A stretch of DNA of 64,000 bases from Bogoriella caseilytica (GTDB lineage: Bacteria > Actinomycetota > Actinomycetes > Actinomycetales > Actinomycetaceae), in NCBI RefSeq assembly GCF_003752405.1, contig NZ_RKHK01000001.1, positions 1,922,001-1,986,000 of the forward strand. Reading direction: 5' to 3'. Shown piece by piece: positions 1 through 7,423 of this stretch. Below the pieces are notes generated by a model. That model had not been told where the DNA came from and made no database searches. It worked only from the letters and a program-made list of their open reading frames with translations. The first letter of the stretch is position 1; each line of letters opens with the position of its first letter. Position numbers and translations under genes: made by a program.

Positions 1-498
1 ACGCCCGGCGAGCAGGAGGGCCAGGCCGATGGGGAGTGCGGCGATGAAGTAGAGGCGCGATAGTTCGAGCTGGAGGAGGTAGGAGATGACCGCCACGGCA
101 CCGAAGGCACCGACGGTGGACACCAGGACCCTGCGGTACTCCTCGATGCCGACGCCGAGGACCCGGCTGGAGCGGGAGTCCGTGGCCGCGAGGGCGATGA
201 CCCAGACCAATTGGATGCCGAGCGCGGTGACCCCGTAGTGGACGGGGGCCCAGTTCGTGGCGACGTAGACGGAATCCTCGCCGAAGCGCAGGTACTGGGC
301 TGCGATGAGGGCGGTCGCGATCATCACCACGTCCGTGGCGAAGACGCCGAAACGGAACCAGGAGAACCAGGCGATCGGTCGAACGTCGGTGCCGTCGAGA
401 ACCGACGCGTCATGGGGGGTGGCCTGACGCGTCGCGGCCGACCTCGGCCCGCTGGCGCCCGCGGGGTGGCCGGGTGTCCGATCCCTCTCAGCAGTCAC
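1..498 (-). CDS. Polyprenyl glycosylphosphotransferase (exopolysaccharide priming), N-terminal part
   Basis: Only the first 166 residues lie in the window; the gene runs off the left edge with no stop. They show a short polar N-terminus, then several membrane segments, including a stretch around FGVFATDVVMIATALIA and one ending in YFIAALPIGLALLLAGR. This layout and the DSRSSRVLGVGIEEYRRVLV segment are typical of the membrane half of undecaprenyl-phosphate sugar phosphotransferases, which start repeat-unit assembly of capsular or exopolysaccharides. The catalytic C-terminal sugar transferase domain is outside the window, so the family call rests on the N-terminal half. The start is the GTG at 498, the only good start downstream of an in-frame stop near 547. 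The adjacent matrix-protein cassettes and ugd fit a role in surface polysaccharide. Confidence 0.7.
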   Translation of the reverse strand, partial: MTAERDRTPGHPAGASGPRSAATRQATPHDASVLDGTDVRPIAWFSWFRFGVFATDVVMIATALIAAQYLRFGEDSVYVATNWAPVHYGVTALGIQLVWVIALAATDSRSSRVLGVGIEEYRRVLVSTVGAFGAVAVISYLLQLELSRLYFIAALPIGLALLLAGR

Positions 499-586
499 TG
501 ATGTGCCACCAGATCTGTCGTCCGTATTCCCCCTGTTGTCGCGATGCTACAGACGGTTTGGCCGAAGGCCATGCCAACAAACTTCA

Positions 587-1384
587 CTATTCGTCCGACA
601 CCAGTAAATGTTCCGGGAGATCCGCGGAAAACGGGTACCACTCGGCGAGTTCTCCGTGCACGATGTAGCGCTCGGCGGTGGACCAGAGCGGATGGCAGGT
701 GGTGAGTGTGATATATCGGCCATTCGCTTCGGCGCCCACCTGGCCCGGAACCGGGGCGAGCACTTCCACCTGGTGTGGCTGCACGATGCGAGTCTCGGTC
801 ACCTCGTAGACGAACCAGGCCTGCGCGCTGCGCACGATGAGCCGGTCACCGAGCTCGAGGGCGTCGATGTGCCGGAACGCAGCTCCGTAGGACTGGCGGT
901 GCGCGCCGATGGCGAAGTTCCCCATCTCACCCGGCATCTGGGTCTCGCTGTACCGCCCGGCGGCACCGGTGTTGATCACGCTCATGGCGGAGCCCTCGCG
1001 GATGGGTAGGGCGTGGTCCGCACCCCAGCGCGGCACGTGCAGGCGGGCGAAGGGTTCGCCGTCGTCTGCGCGGGAAACTGCTGGTGGATCACCCTCGCCG
1101 GGCTCAGCAGACACGGGCTGGTCACCGTCGGCATCGGCATCGTCTGCGCTGGAATCCGGCACCGTCCAACTCTCCTCGAGCCGCTCCAGCGCTGCACGCT
1201 GTTCCTGGCCGGCCTCGTAGTCCGTCCAGACGAGGTTCCACACCACGAAGAGCCCCAGGACCACACCGGCTGTGACCAGGAGCTCCCCGACCACGAACAG
1301 CGGAGTGAGGCCGCGTGAACGGCGCCGGCGCACTCGTTGGCGCACGCGGCGCCGGCTAGGCCTGGGAGCCTCGGTGGCTGTCAC
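587..1384 (-). CDS. Class E sortase
   Basis: This membrane-anchored cysteine transpeptidase attaches LPxTG-like proteins to the cell wall. It has a strongly basic N-terminus, one membrane segment at about residues 28-52, an acidic Pro/Asp-rich linker to about 108, then the sortase barrel. The catalytic triad is visible: His162 in GAHRQ, Cys230 in the TLTTC motif and Arg239 in AERY. The length of 265 residues is normal for the family. The start is a GTG preceded by a GAGGAG sequence. It is the last gene of the first matrix cassette. The neighbouring LSTTG protein and the LSETG protein of the second cassette are its likely substrates, because class E enzymes accept LAxTG-like motifs. No second sortase is seen in the window. 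Confidence 0.93.
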   Translation of the reverse strand: MTATEAPRPSRRRVRQRVRRRRSRGLTPLFVVGELLVTAGVVLGLFVVWNLVWTDYEAGQEQRAALERLEESWTVPDSSADDADADGDQPVSAEPGEGDPPAVSRADDGEPFARLHVPRWGADHALPIREGSAMSVINTGAAGRYSETQMPGEMGNFAIGAHRQSYGAAFRHIDALELGDRLIVRSAQAWFVYEVTETRIVQPHQVEVLAPVPGQVGAEANGRYITLTTCHPLWSTAERYIVHGELAEWYPFSADLPEHLLVSDE

Positions 1385-1406
1385 GGGGGATGGCTCCTCT
1401 TCCCAT

Positions 1407-1520
1407 TCAGGTCAGCAAAACGTATAGCAGGAAGCCTAATGTGAGAATGAGGATTGCGAGAGTTGAGAACTCCACTCGGCGCCAATACTTTTGGCGCTGG
1501 TGATAGGTCCTTTTGGCCAT
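1407..1520 (-). CDS. Small single-pass membrane protein (37 aa)
   Basis: A 37-residue protein with a basic N-terminus (MAKRTYHQRQKYWRRVEF) and one hydrophobic segment, 23 bp upstream of the sortase. The same frame extends to a GTG at 1727, which would add a Pro-rich 69-residue domain and overlap the LSTTG gene by 40 bp. That form has no visible ribosome-binding site, and the added stretch is less GC-rich than its neighbours, so I prefer the short form. Its function is unknown. Position between the LSTTG protein and the sortase suggests a role in export or anchoring, but this is only inference from context. Confidence 0.5.
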   Translation of the reverse strand: MAKRTYHQRQKYWRRVEFSTLAILILTLGFLLYVLLT

Positions 1521-1594
1521 GGTTGCTACTTCCCGAGTATCGGTCGGCAACTGGTCCGCCGGCCCCGCAGCGTACGAGAGAAAGCCTAGGGGTT

Positions 1595-1609
1595 CAGGGG
1601 GTACCCCTG
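1595..1609. terminator. Short hairpin after the LSTTG gene
   Basis: Arms CAGGGG and CCCCTG with a GTA loop lie in the gap between the LSTTG gene and the small membrane protein. There is no T-run, so partial termination or simple secondary structure are equally possible. Confidence 0.25.
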
Positions 1610-1687
1610 GCAAGGGTTCCGGAATGGGAATCGGCCGATGGTCGTCCGCGGCCTGTGCCGCGGCTACCGGCTGCTCGGCTTCGTTGC

Positions 1688-2443
1688 TCAGCGTGGCGTC
1701 TGGTGAGCTTGTGAGGTGAGGCGGCACCGCAGGGACGCACCGGCGGCCAAGAGGGCGATGGCGCAGACGGCCAGGACTGTGACGGACACGCCGGTGGTAC
1801 TGAGCGCGCCGTGGCGGGCCGGAGGGACCGGGCGCGGCGTTGTGTCTTGCGGTGGCGCGGCAACCCCCGCTGCAGGCAGGGTCTCCGGTCCAGGTGCGGG
1901 TTCCGGGTCTGTGCCGAGGGTTGGGGTCGGCGTGGGCTCGGCGCCGTCGGGTGGGACAGGCGTCGGCTCGGCGCCGTCGGGAACCGCCGAGAAGGAGATC
2001 GCGGAGAGGATCTGGACCTGCTCGTGGCGGGTGTCGGGCGGGGCCGCGGACGCCAGTGCGATGTCGAGTTGCACGGCGGTCGCTTCACCCGGATGGGCGA
2101 TGGTGTCGTGGGCTGCGGCGCCGGGAACCACCTCGTGGCCGTTGAACCGGAACCGAAGCCATTGGTGGATCGGCGCGGCACGCGCCGCCCCGCCGACCTC
2201 ATTGAGGTGAAGAGCCAGGCGTGCGGTGCCGTGGCCGTGGTGACGGACCCAGAACCTGCTGGTGACCTCTGAGCCGGGGATGAGGAGGTCGTCACCGAAC
2301 AGGTCTGGTGGTGTCGCGGACCAGGAGCGTCCATCAGTGGAGTACTCCAGCGGTGCCTGTGCAGTAGCGGCGGCCGGTGATCCCGCTACTCCGGAGGCGA
2401 AGACCGCGAACAGCAGTCCGAGCGCACAGGCGAGGCCCTTCAC
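1688..2443 (-). CDS. LSTTG wall-anchored surface protein of cassette A
   Basis: Predicted exported, sortase-anchored protein of 251 residues. It starts with a Sec signal peptide (MKGLACALGLLFAVFASG...). The folded domain begins LEYSTDGRSWSATPPDLF, a Pro/Thr/Glu-rich stalk follows, and the C-terminus is a sorting signal: LSTTG at about residue 214, a hydrophobic stretch and a short charged tail. LSTTG departs from LPxTG but fits class E sortases. The GTG at 2443 overlaps the SipW stop by four bases (GTGA); an ATG at 2458 would add five residues. The closest relative in the window is the LSETG protein at 6159-6869, with the same opening motif and layout. It may be the anchor or base of the fibres made by the SipW substrates; the role is inferred. 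Confidence 0.8.
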   Translation of the reverse strand: MKGLACALGLLFAVFASGVAGSPAAATAQAPLEYSTDGRSWSATPPDLFGDDLLIPGSEVTSRFWVRHHGHGTARLALHLNEVGGAARAAPIHQWLRFRFNGHEVVPGAAAHDTIAHPGEATAVQLDIALASAAPPDTRHEQVQILSAISFSAVPDGAEPTPVPPDGAEPTPTPTLGTDPEPAPGPETLPAAGVAAPPQDTTPRPVPPARHGALSTTGVSVTVLAVCAIALLAAGASLRCRLTSQAHQTPR

Positions 2444-3012
2444 TGTGCCTGCGCCCATCGATGTGCCGCCCGCGTGCCGGGCTTCGCTCGCTTCCGGCGC
2501 GATCGGGCCCGGATGCCAGAAGCGACCTGCCAGAGGCCGTAGGCGATCAGCGCGCACGCGGCCGCGACGAGCAGCCAGCTGCGCGATCCGGCGTTGAGCG
2601 TGGAGTTGACGTGCCCCATCCATGGCACCGAGTACGCCACGCTGCCCCGGATCTGCGCCGGCAGCACCGGGGACGAGTCCGGGGTGCTGTTTGCGTCGCC
2701 CTGGGTGGTGAAGGTGCGTTCGCCCGTGGTGGAGGTGTTGACCCCGATGACGCGGTGGGTCACCACGGCTGGCTCGTTGGGGGCGATCTGATAGGTGATG
2801 ACGTCGCCCGCCTGGATCTCCGCTGCATCGACGGGTTGGACGATGGCGAGGGCGCCGGGCTCCATGGTGGGGCGCATGCTGCCGGTCAGCACGGTGTAGG
2901 GCGTGGCGCCCATGAGCTTGGGGATGACGATCGTGGCCAGGGCGATGACGATGGCGAGCGTGAGCGCGAGGGCGCTGAGTGCCGTACCGGCCACGCGGAG
3001 CGGCTTAGGCAC
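2440..3012 (-). CDS. sipW: SipW-like signal peptidase I, cassette A
   Basis: Membrane serine protease of the archaeal/ER-like SipW subfamily, which removes special signal peptides from matrix proteins such as TasA. It is 190 residues with an N-terminal membrane segment and a second near the C-terminus (about 146-167). Ser45 lies in TGSMRP. His86 in VVTHRVIG takes the place of the lysine used by bacterial LepB, and Asp106 lies in TQGDAN. The Ser/His/Asp set marks the SipW type. The GTG start overlaps the end of the upstream gene by 8 bp, so translation is probably coupled. It is flanked by three genes with SipW-type signal peptides, its predicted substrates. A paralogue is at 6869-7423. Confidence 0.92.
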   Translation of the reverse strand: MPKPLRVAGTALSALALTLAIVIALATIVIPKLMGATPYTVLTGSMRPTMEPGALAIVQPVDAAEIQAGDVITYQIAPNEPAVVTHRVIGVNTSTTGERTFTTQGDANSTPDSSPVLPAQIRGSVAYSVPWMGHVNSTLNAGSRSWLLVAAACALIAYGLWQVASGIRARSRRKRAKPGTRAAHRWAQAQ

Positions 3013-3511
3013 AGCGAACGCCTCCGGTCAGGTTGTAGGACCTGCGGATCGAAACGGTTTCGCTACTGACCACCGAGGTCCAGCCCGAGGCTCGGTGGAT
3101 TGCTTGCACTGAGACGTTCACGGGTGTGCCGCCGAACAGCAGGCTCCAGACTCCGCCGACGAGACCTTCGAGGAGGCCCATCCGGAAGGTGTGATCCGTG
3201 CGGTTCTGGACCGTGATCGTGTCAGAGTGCGAACCGCTGGTGACGACCACCCGGTAATCGATGGTCCCAGCCGGCCGTGAGGCGGGTGCCGTCCAGTTGA
3301 CGCGGGCGGCAAAGCCAGAAAGGTCGGTCACATTGGTGCACCGCAGATTGGTCGGCGCGTCCAGGGTCGCCGCGGAGGCCTGGGTGCTGAGCTGTGCGCT
3401 GTGCTGCCACAGTCCGTAGGCAGCGGTCGGGGCGGCGATGAGCAGGACCACGAGCAGCGCGATCAGGGTCCGGCGAGGCACACGCCGGCTGGAGGGCTGT
3501 GGGTCGCTCAT
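3005..3511 (-). CDS. SipW-dependent exported protein, 168 aa
   Basis: Small exported protein with a SipW-type leader: a basic N-terminus, then a hydrophobic run ending AAPTAAYGLWQ, the aromatic-containing motif typical of SipW substrates. The mature part is about 130 residues. It looks beta-rich, with a WTAP...YRVVV pattern resembling a fibronectin-III-like fold, and ends in a conserved GGVRCA. A Gly/Leu-rich hydrophobic insert (LLEGLVGGVWSLLFGG) lies around residues 113-128. Its paralogue at 7416-7943 shares the leader, a GLLSGLVGGLLELLLGG insert and the GGVRCA end. No enzymatic motif is visible. It is probably a structural subunit or accessory of a surface fibre; the function is inferred. 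Confidence 0.75.
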   Translation of the reverse strand: MSDPQPSSRRVPRRTLIALLVVLLIAAPTAAYGLWQHSAQLSTQASAATLDAPTNLRCTNVTDLSGFAARVNWTAPASRPAGTIDYRVVVTSGSHSDTITVQNRTDHTFRMGLLEGLVGGVWSLLFGGTPVNVSVQAIHRASGWTSVVSSETVSIRRSYNLTGGVRCA

Positions 3512-3515
3512 GGGT

Positions 3516-3992
3516 TCACCTTCTTTGCTCGGCTGTGACGGTCACGGTGACGTCGGCGGGGGTGCCCTGCACCCTGCTCGGCGCCGTGTTGCTGAGGCTG
3601 AACCGCACGCAGATCTCTGTGGCGGTTCCGCCGGTCAGGAGAGCAGGGTTCGTCTGCCCCATGGCGTGGGGGGTTCCCGAACACTGGGTGTTCGGGAACC
3701 ACACCGCTGTGAGGTAGGGCGCCAGGGGTCCAGAGCTCGCGTAGTCGACGCGGTACTGCCACTGCGCGGCGCTGTCCAGGGACACCTGGGCAGTAGCGGT
3801 GCGGGCATCTCCCGGGAAGAGGTTGGTCAGCGTCGGTTCCTCGTTCCACTGTGCGTGGACCCGGAAGTCGCTGGTCTGGAGTGCGACGTCCGCTGCCGGC
3901 TGGCTGACGCGCCACCATGCGTGAGCCAGGGTGCCGCCGGCGGCCACGAGGAGGACGGCGACGGCGATACTCAGCACAGATCGGCGCAGCAT
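3516..3992 (-). CDS. SipW-dependent exported protein, 158 aa
   Basis: It begins MLRRSVLSIAVAVLLVAAGG and the leader closes with TLAHAWW, a SipW-type signal. The mature region is about 130 residues and predicted all-beta, with two cysteines (TQCSG and ATEICVRF) that could form a disulfide. The pattern EICVRFSLSNTAPS...DVTVTVTAEQ resembles the edge strands of TasA/camelysin-like domains. The paralogue at 7940-8437 keeps the leader, the cysteines and the ICVRF segment. It lies 4 bp upstream of the next gene in the operon. A minor fibre subunit is the most economical reading, but no direct evidence is present. Confidence 0.75.
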   Translation of the reverse strand: MLRRSVLSIAVAVLLVAAGGTLAHAWWRVSQPAADVALQTSDFRVHAQWNEEPTLTNLFPGDARTATAQVSLDSAAQWQYRVDYASSGPLAPYLTAVWFPNTQCSGTPHAMGQTNPALLTGGTATEICVRFSLSNTAPSRVQGTPADVTVTVTAEQRR

Positions 3993-4012
3993 TCAGGACC
4001 GTCCTGGTGGGG

Positions 4013-4555
4013 TCAGTTGCGGGGCTGCTGGGCGAGGATGAACTCCAAGGCCCCGAAATCGACCGAGACGTCGGTGGCGTCCTGGCCGCCGGTGTTCGGG
4101 TCGAAGGCCACCGTCACGTGAGCGGTGACCTCATACGGGGCGGCACCGGGCTGGGCTGACGGGACGTCGACGACGTTACCCGTGGAGTTCCAGGCCGTGT
4201 CGAGGTCGAGGTCCACGGTGAAGTGCTCGGCGAACTCGGGCACGAGGGCGCTCGCCTCGGTCACGGTCAGCTGCGCATTGAGGTTGTCACCCACGGCGGT
4301 GACGAGGAGGTCCTGCGACAGGGTGACCGAGTCGCCGGGCACCAGGCGCAGCGCATCGATGTCGGTGACCGGGGTGCTCCCGTTGAGGGTCCACGTGGCA
4401 CTCTCGGCGTCGAGCACGAGGTCGAGGTCACCGGTCTGCACGGTGCCGTCGAGTTCCTCGGTGACCGTCCACAGGGCGTAGGTCCCTGCGCCGCCGAGCA
4501 GCAGCACGACGCCGGCTCCGATCGCGAATGCACCCTTGGTCATCTTCTTGGACAT
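4013..4555 (-). CDS. TasA-like SipW-dependent protein, first gene of cassette A
   Basis: A 180-residue exported protein. Its N-terminus MSKKMTKGAFAIGAGVVLLLGGAGTYALW is a textbook alternate (SipW-type) signal peptide. The mature part is rich in Asp, Thr and Val, with repeated beta-strand patterns (SVTLSQDLLVTAVGDNLNAQLTV). This resembles TasA/camelysin-type subunits known to form extracellular fibres. The ATG at 4555 has an AGGAG 5-6 nt upstream; the frame stays open further upstream but without signal-like sequence. It is the promoter-proximal gene, as expected for a major subunit. The paralogue at 8461-8994 has a nearly identical leader. Fibre formation is inferred from family resemblance. 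Confidence 0.82.
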   Translation of the reverse strand: MSKKMTKGAFAIGAGVVLLLGGAGTYALWTVTEELDGTVQTGDLDLVLDAESATWTLNGSTPVTDIDALRLVPGDSVTLSQDLLVTAVGDNLNAQLTVTEASALVPEFAEHFTVDLDLDTAWNSTGNVVDVPSAQPGAAPYEVTAHVTVAFDPNTGGQDATDVSVDFGALEFILAQQPRN

Positions 4556-4860
4556 GTTGCTCCTAGCTTCGTGAGCGCGCTCGAGTGCGCCAAGGCGCGG
4601 TGCGCGGGTGTGATGGTTGACCTCTGACGTCACGCGCCTGGAGAGGGGCCGGATCGGCTGGCACGCTACGAAGGTTGGGGCTTTGCCCCTACTCAAGTAT
4701 TGACCCTCAGTGCCTGGATTTGGACCATAGTTGCGCATGAGTCGCATCACAGGTATGGCGTGGCGGCGGTGTGCTGCCCGGGGGTGGTCCGGCGTGGCCA
4801 GCGAGAGACAAAGGGGGATACGCTCAACCTGCTCTCCCCCGCCAACCACAGGAGCAGCAC
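4556..4860. promoter_or_regulatory. Divergent intergenic region between cassette A and ugd
   Basis: These 305 bp hold the promoters for the minus-strand cassette and plus-strand ugd. Visible elements are a TGACGTCA palindrome at 4625-4632 and a GGGGC/GCCCC inverted repeat with a TTT loop at 4677-4689, next to an AT-richer stretch (4690-4735). I could not assign a convincing -35/-10 pair on either strand. Confidence 0.5.
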
Positions 4861-6183
4861 GTGCGCATTTCTGTCATTGGATGTGGATATCTCGGCGCCG
4901 TCCATGCCGCCGCCATGGCCTCGCTGGGGCACGACGTCGTCGGCGTCGAGACTGATGCCGCCAAGGCCGAGGCGCTGTCCGCCGGCCGGGCGCCCTTTTA
5001 CGAGCCCGGGCTTCCCGAGCTCCTCACCGAGGCCGGTGCCAACGGCAAGCTGCGCTTCACCACGAACATCGCCGACGCCGCCGAGGCCGAAGTGCACTTC
5101 CTGTGCGTGGGCACCCCGCAGTCCAAGGGCAGCTACGCGGCGGATCTCACCTATGTCAATGGTGCCGTGACCGCGCTGCTGCCCTACCTCAAGCCCGGGG
5201 CGTTGCTGGCCGGCAAGTCCACGGTGCCGGTGGGTACTGCTGCGCGCCTGGCCGATCTGGTGGCCGAAGCCCAGCCCAGCGCTCACCTGGTGTGGAATCC
5301 GGAGTTCCTGCGTGAGGGCTTCGCGGTCCAGGACACCCTGCACCCCGATCGCATCGTGTACGGGGTGCCGAGCGCCGGTGAGCCGGGTGATGCCCAGCGC
5401 GCTGAGGCCTTGCTCGACGAGGTCTACGCGACACCGCTGAGCGAGGGCATCCCCAAGCTGGTGACCGACCGCGCGACCGCCGAACTGGTCAAGGTAGCCG
5501 CCAACTCCTTCCTGGCCACCAAGATCTCCTTCATCAACGCGATGGCCGAGCTGTGTGAGACCACGGGAGCGGATGTGACGGCTCTGGCCGATGCCATCGG
5601 CTTGGACGACCGCATCGGCCGCAAGTTCCTCAACGCCGGCGTCGGTTTCGGTGGTGGCTGCCTGCCCAAGGACATCCGCGCCTTCATGGCGCGTGCCGGC
5701 GAGCTCGGCGCCGATCAGGCACTGCACTTCCTGCGTGAGGTCGACGCGATCAACCTGCGCCGTCGTACCCGCATGGTCGATCTGGCGCGCGAGGAACTTG
5801 GCGGCTCGGTGGCCGGCAAGCGCATCGCGGTTCTGGGCGCAGCCTTCAAGCCCGAGTCGGACGACGTGCGCGACTCTCCCGCGCTGAACGTGGCTGCCCA
5901 GCTGCAACTCCAGGGCGCCGAGGTAGTGGTCACCGACCCCCAGGCCAATGAGAACGCCTCGCGCGTGTGGCCCACGCTCGCCTTCGCGGATTCGGCCGAG
6001 GAGGCGGCGCGCGGGGCCGAGCTGGTGTTGATGCTGACCGAATGGAAGCAGTTCCGGGGCCTTGATCCCCATGACTTCGGTCAGGTCGTGGCCGGCAAAC
6101 GCATGCTCGACGGCCGGAACGTGCTCGATCCGCAGCGGTGGCGTGGCGCCGGATGGAGCTATCGGGCGCTCGGCCGTCCGTAG
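4861..6183 (+). CDS. ugd: UDP-glucose 6-dehydrogenase
   Basis: Oxidises UDP-glucose to UDP-glucuronate with NAD+, giving a sugar donor for acidic polysaccharides. The 440 residues show an N-terminal Rossmann motif GCGYLGAVHAAAMA. NPEFLREG lies at about 146, ELVKVAANSFLATKISFIN at 209-226 carries the substrate-site Lys and Asn, and GFGGGCLPKD holds the catalytic Cys267. A C-terminal UDP-binding domain (GAAFKPESDDVRDSP) follows. The GTG at 4861 has CAGGAG 6 nt upstream; the longer open frame upstream is not supported. It is the only plus-strand gene between the two matrix cassettes, and its 3' end overlaps the convergent LSETG gene by 25 bp. With the sugar transferase at the left edge it supports polysaccharide synthesis here. 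Confidence 0.95.
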   Translation: MRISVIGCGYLGAVHAAAMASLGHDVVGVETDAAKAEALSAGRAPFYEPGLPELLTEAGANGKLRFTTNIADAAEAEVHFLCVGTPQSKGSYAADLTYVNGAVTALLPYLKPGALLAGKSTVPVGTAARLADLVAEAQPSAHLVWNPEFLREGFAVQDTLHPDRIVYGVPSAGEPGDAQRAEALLDEVYATPLSEGIPKLVTDRATAELVKVAANSFLATKISFINAMAELCETTGADVTALADAIGLDDRIGRKFLNAGVGFGGGCLPKDIRAFMARAGELGADQALHFLREVDAINLRRRTRMVDLAREELGGSVAGKRIAVLGAAFKPESDDVRDSPALNVAAQLQLQGAEVVVTDPQANENASRVWPTLAFADSAEEAARGAELVLMLTEWKQFRGLDPHDFGQVVAGKRMLDGRNVLDPQRWRGAGWSYRALGRP

Positions 6184-6869
6184 CGGCGGAGCAGGCCGCC
6201 CAAGGCCAGGAGGGCCAGGGCAGCCAATACTGCTGTGGCGACCCGCGCGCCGGTCTCACTCAGGCCGCCCCCGGGGTCGCCAGGGATAACAGGGCTGCCC
6301 GGCGGCGGTCCTGCGCCATCCGGCGGAGCGCCGGGTGCGCTGGGGTCAACTGGATCAACTGGATCAACTGGATCAACTGGATCAACTGGATCGACCGGGT
6401 CGACTGGCTGCGTGGCCTCAGCGGCGATGGTGATCGCCGAGATGATCTCGGCTTGGCGTTGGCGCGAAGCAGGCGGCGCGTCCGGGGCCATGGCCACCTC
6501 GATGTGGATCGCAACGGGTGCGCCGGGCGGGGCCAGCGGTCCACGTCGGATCTCGCCCGGCTCAACAACCTCACCGCGGAGATAGATGGTGATCCACTCG
6601 TGCAGCTCGGGATCGTTCGCCGGGCTGAAGCGATCCTCAAGATGCAGGTGGACGCGCGCAAGGTCGTCGCCGTGGTGGCGTACCCAGAACTCCTCCACCA
6701 CCGTGGAACCAGGCACGAGCATGGTGTTGTCGAAGAGTGTGTGCGGGGTCGCGGACCACAGCGCGCCGTCCTCGGAGAACTCCAGGCTCGGCGCGGGTGC
6801 TGCGGAGGCAGGGGAGGGCCATCCGGACAGCAGGACCGCGGCTAACGCCAGCATCACCAGGCGGCGCAT
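6159..6869 (-). CDS. LSETG wall-anchored surface protein of cassette B
   Basis: A 236-residue paralogue of the LSTTG protein. It has a Sec signal peptide (to about residue 24), a domain opening LEFSEDGALWSATPHTLF, seven consecutive VDP tripeptides near residues 155-176, and a Pro/Gly-rich stalk. The sorting signal is LSETG (about residue 203), a hydrophobic segment and an RRYGRPSAR tail. The start ATG overlaps the SipW stop (TGATG). No sortase lies in this cassette, so the class E sortase at 587-1384 probably handles both proteins. The last 25 bp overlap the end of ugd on the other strand. The VDP repeat would act as a rigid spacer through the wall. Confidence 0.8.
   Translation of the reverse strand: MRRLVMLALAAVLLSGWPSPASAAPAPSLEFSEDGALWSATPHTLFDNTMLVPGSTVVEEFWVRHHGDDLARVHLHLEDRFSPANDPELHEWITIYLRGEVVEPGEIRRGPLAPPGAPVAIHIEVAMAPDAPPASRQRQAEIISAITIAAEATQPVDPVDPVDPVDPVDPVDPVDPSAPGAPPDGAGPPPGSPVIPGDPGGGLSETGARVATAVLAALALLALGGLLRRYGRPSAR
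6343..6405. repeat. Seven-copy 9-bp tandem repeat coding for VDP
   Basis: Units of consensus GGATCAACT (plus strand) run seven times; four central copies are identical, and the edge copies differ by one to three bases. On the minus strand each unit encodes Val-Asp-Pro in the stalk of the LSETG protein. The identity at wobble positions points to recent slippage expansion. Confidence 0.95.
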
Positions 6870-7423
6870 CAGGCTGCCTGCTCACCTTCCCGGATGCGGG
6901 CGGGCGTGCGGCTATGGATACCCGAGCCGACCTGCCAGAGCCCGTAGAGGATCAGCGCGCAGGCCGCGCCGACCATGAGGGAGCTGCGTGAGCCGGCGTT
7001 CAGGCTGGAGTTCACATGTCCCATCCACGGCACGGCGTAGGCGACCGTGCCCCGGATCTGCTCAGGAACCACCGGGTGGGGGTCGGTGCGAGTGTTGGCA
7101 TCGCCCTGGGTGGTGAAGGTGGTGCCGGTTGCGCTCACGTTGATGCCGATCACCCGGTGGGTGACCACGGCGGGGTCGTTCGGGCGCGGTTGATAGGTGA
7201 CCACATCGCCGATGCGGATCTCCTGGGCTTCGGTGGGAGCCACGATCGCGAGGGCACCAGGCTCCATCGCGGGGCTCATGCTGCCGGTGAGCACGGTGTA
7301 GGGCATCGCGCCCATCAGCTTCGGGACCACGATGGTCGCGAGTGCGACGACGAGCGCGATGGTCAGCGCCAAGGCGCCGAGAACACGGCCGAGGAGGCGG
7401 AGGAGAGGGCGGGAGTCAGGCAC
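6869..7423 (-). CDS. sipW: SipW-like signal peptidase I, cassette B
   Basis: Second SipW-type signal peptidase, 184 residues from a GTG start overlapping the previous stop by 8 bp, the same arrangement as cassette A. A TTG further upstream (7438) would add five residues and is less likely. Ser48 lies in LTGSMSPAM, His89 in VVTHRVIG and Asp108 in TTQGDAN, with membrane segments near residues 13-34 and close to the C-terminus. It differs from the cassette A enzyme mainly in the N-terminal residues and the tail. Whether the two are specialised for their own substrates or interchangeable cannot be told from sequence. Confidence 0.92.
   Translation of the reverse strand: MPDSRPLLRLLGRVLGALALTIALVVALATIVVPKLMGAMPYTVLTGSMSPAMEPGALAIVAPTEAQEIRIGDVVTYQPRPNDPAVVTHRVIGINVSATGTTFTTQGDANTRTDPHPVVPEQIRGTVAYAVPWMGHVNSSLNAGSRSSLMVGAACALILYGLWQVGSGIHSRTPARIREGEQAA

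Noticed and set aside
211-501. Plus-strand frame of 96 codons at the left edge
   Set aside because: It is opposite the sugar transferase, whose membrane segments read well on the minus strand.
1407-1727. 106-codon version of the small membrane protein
   Set aside because: It overlaps the LSTTG gene, lacks a ribosome-binding site, and the added part contains a hairpin. It is kept only as an alternative start.
3050-3062. CGAAAC-G-GTTTCG palindrome resembling a LacI-family operator
   Set aside because: It lies inside the coding sequence of an exported protein, far from any promoter, and is explained by the codons for ETVSIR.
4690-4706. CTTGAGT motif like half of a HspR (HAIR) site
   Set aside because: The second half is missing at the required spacing.
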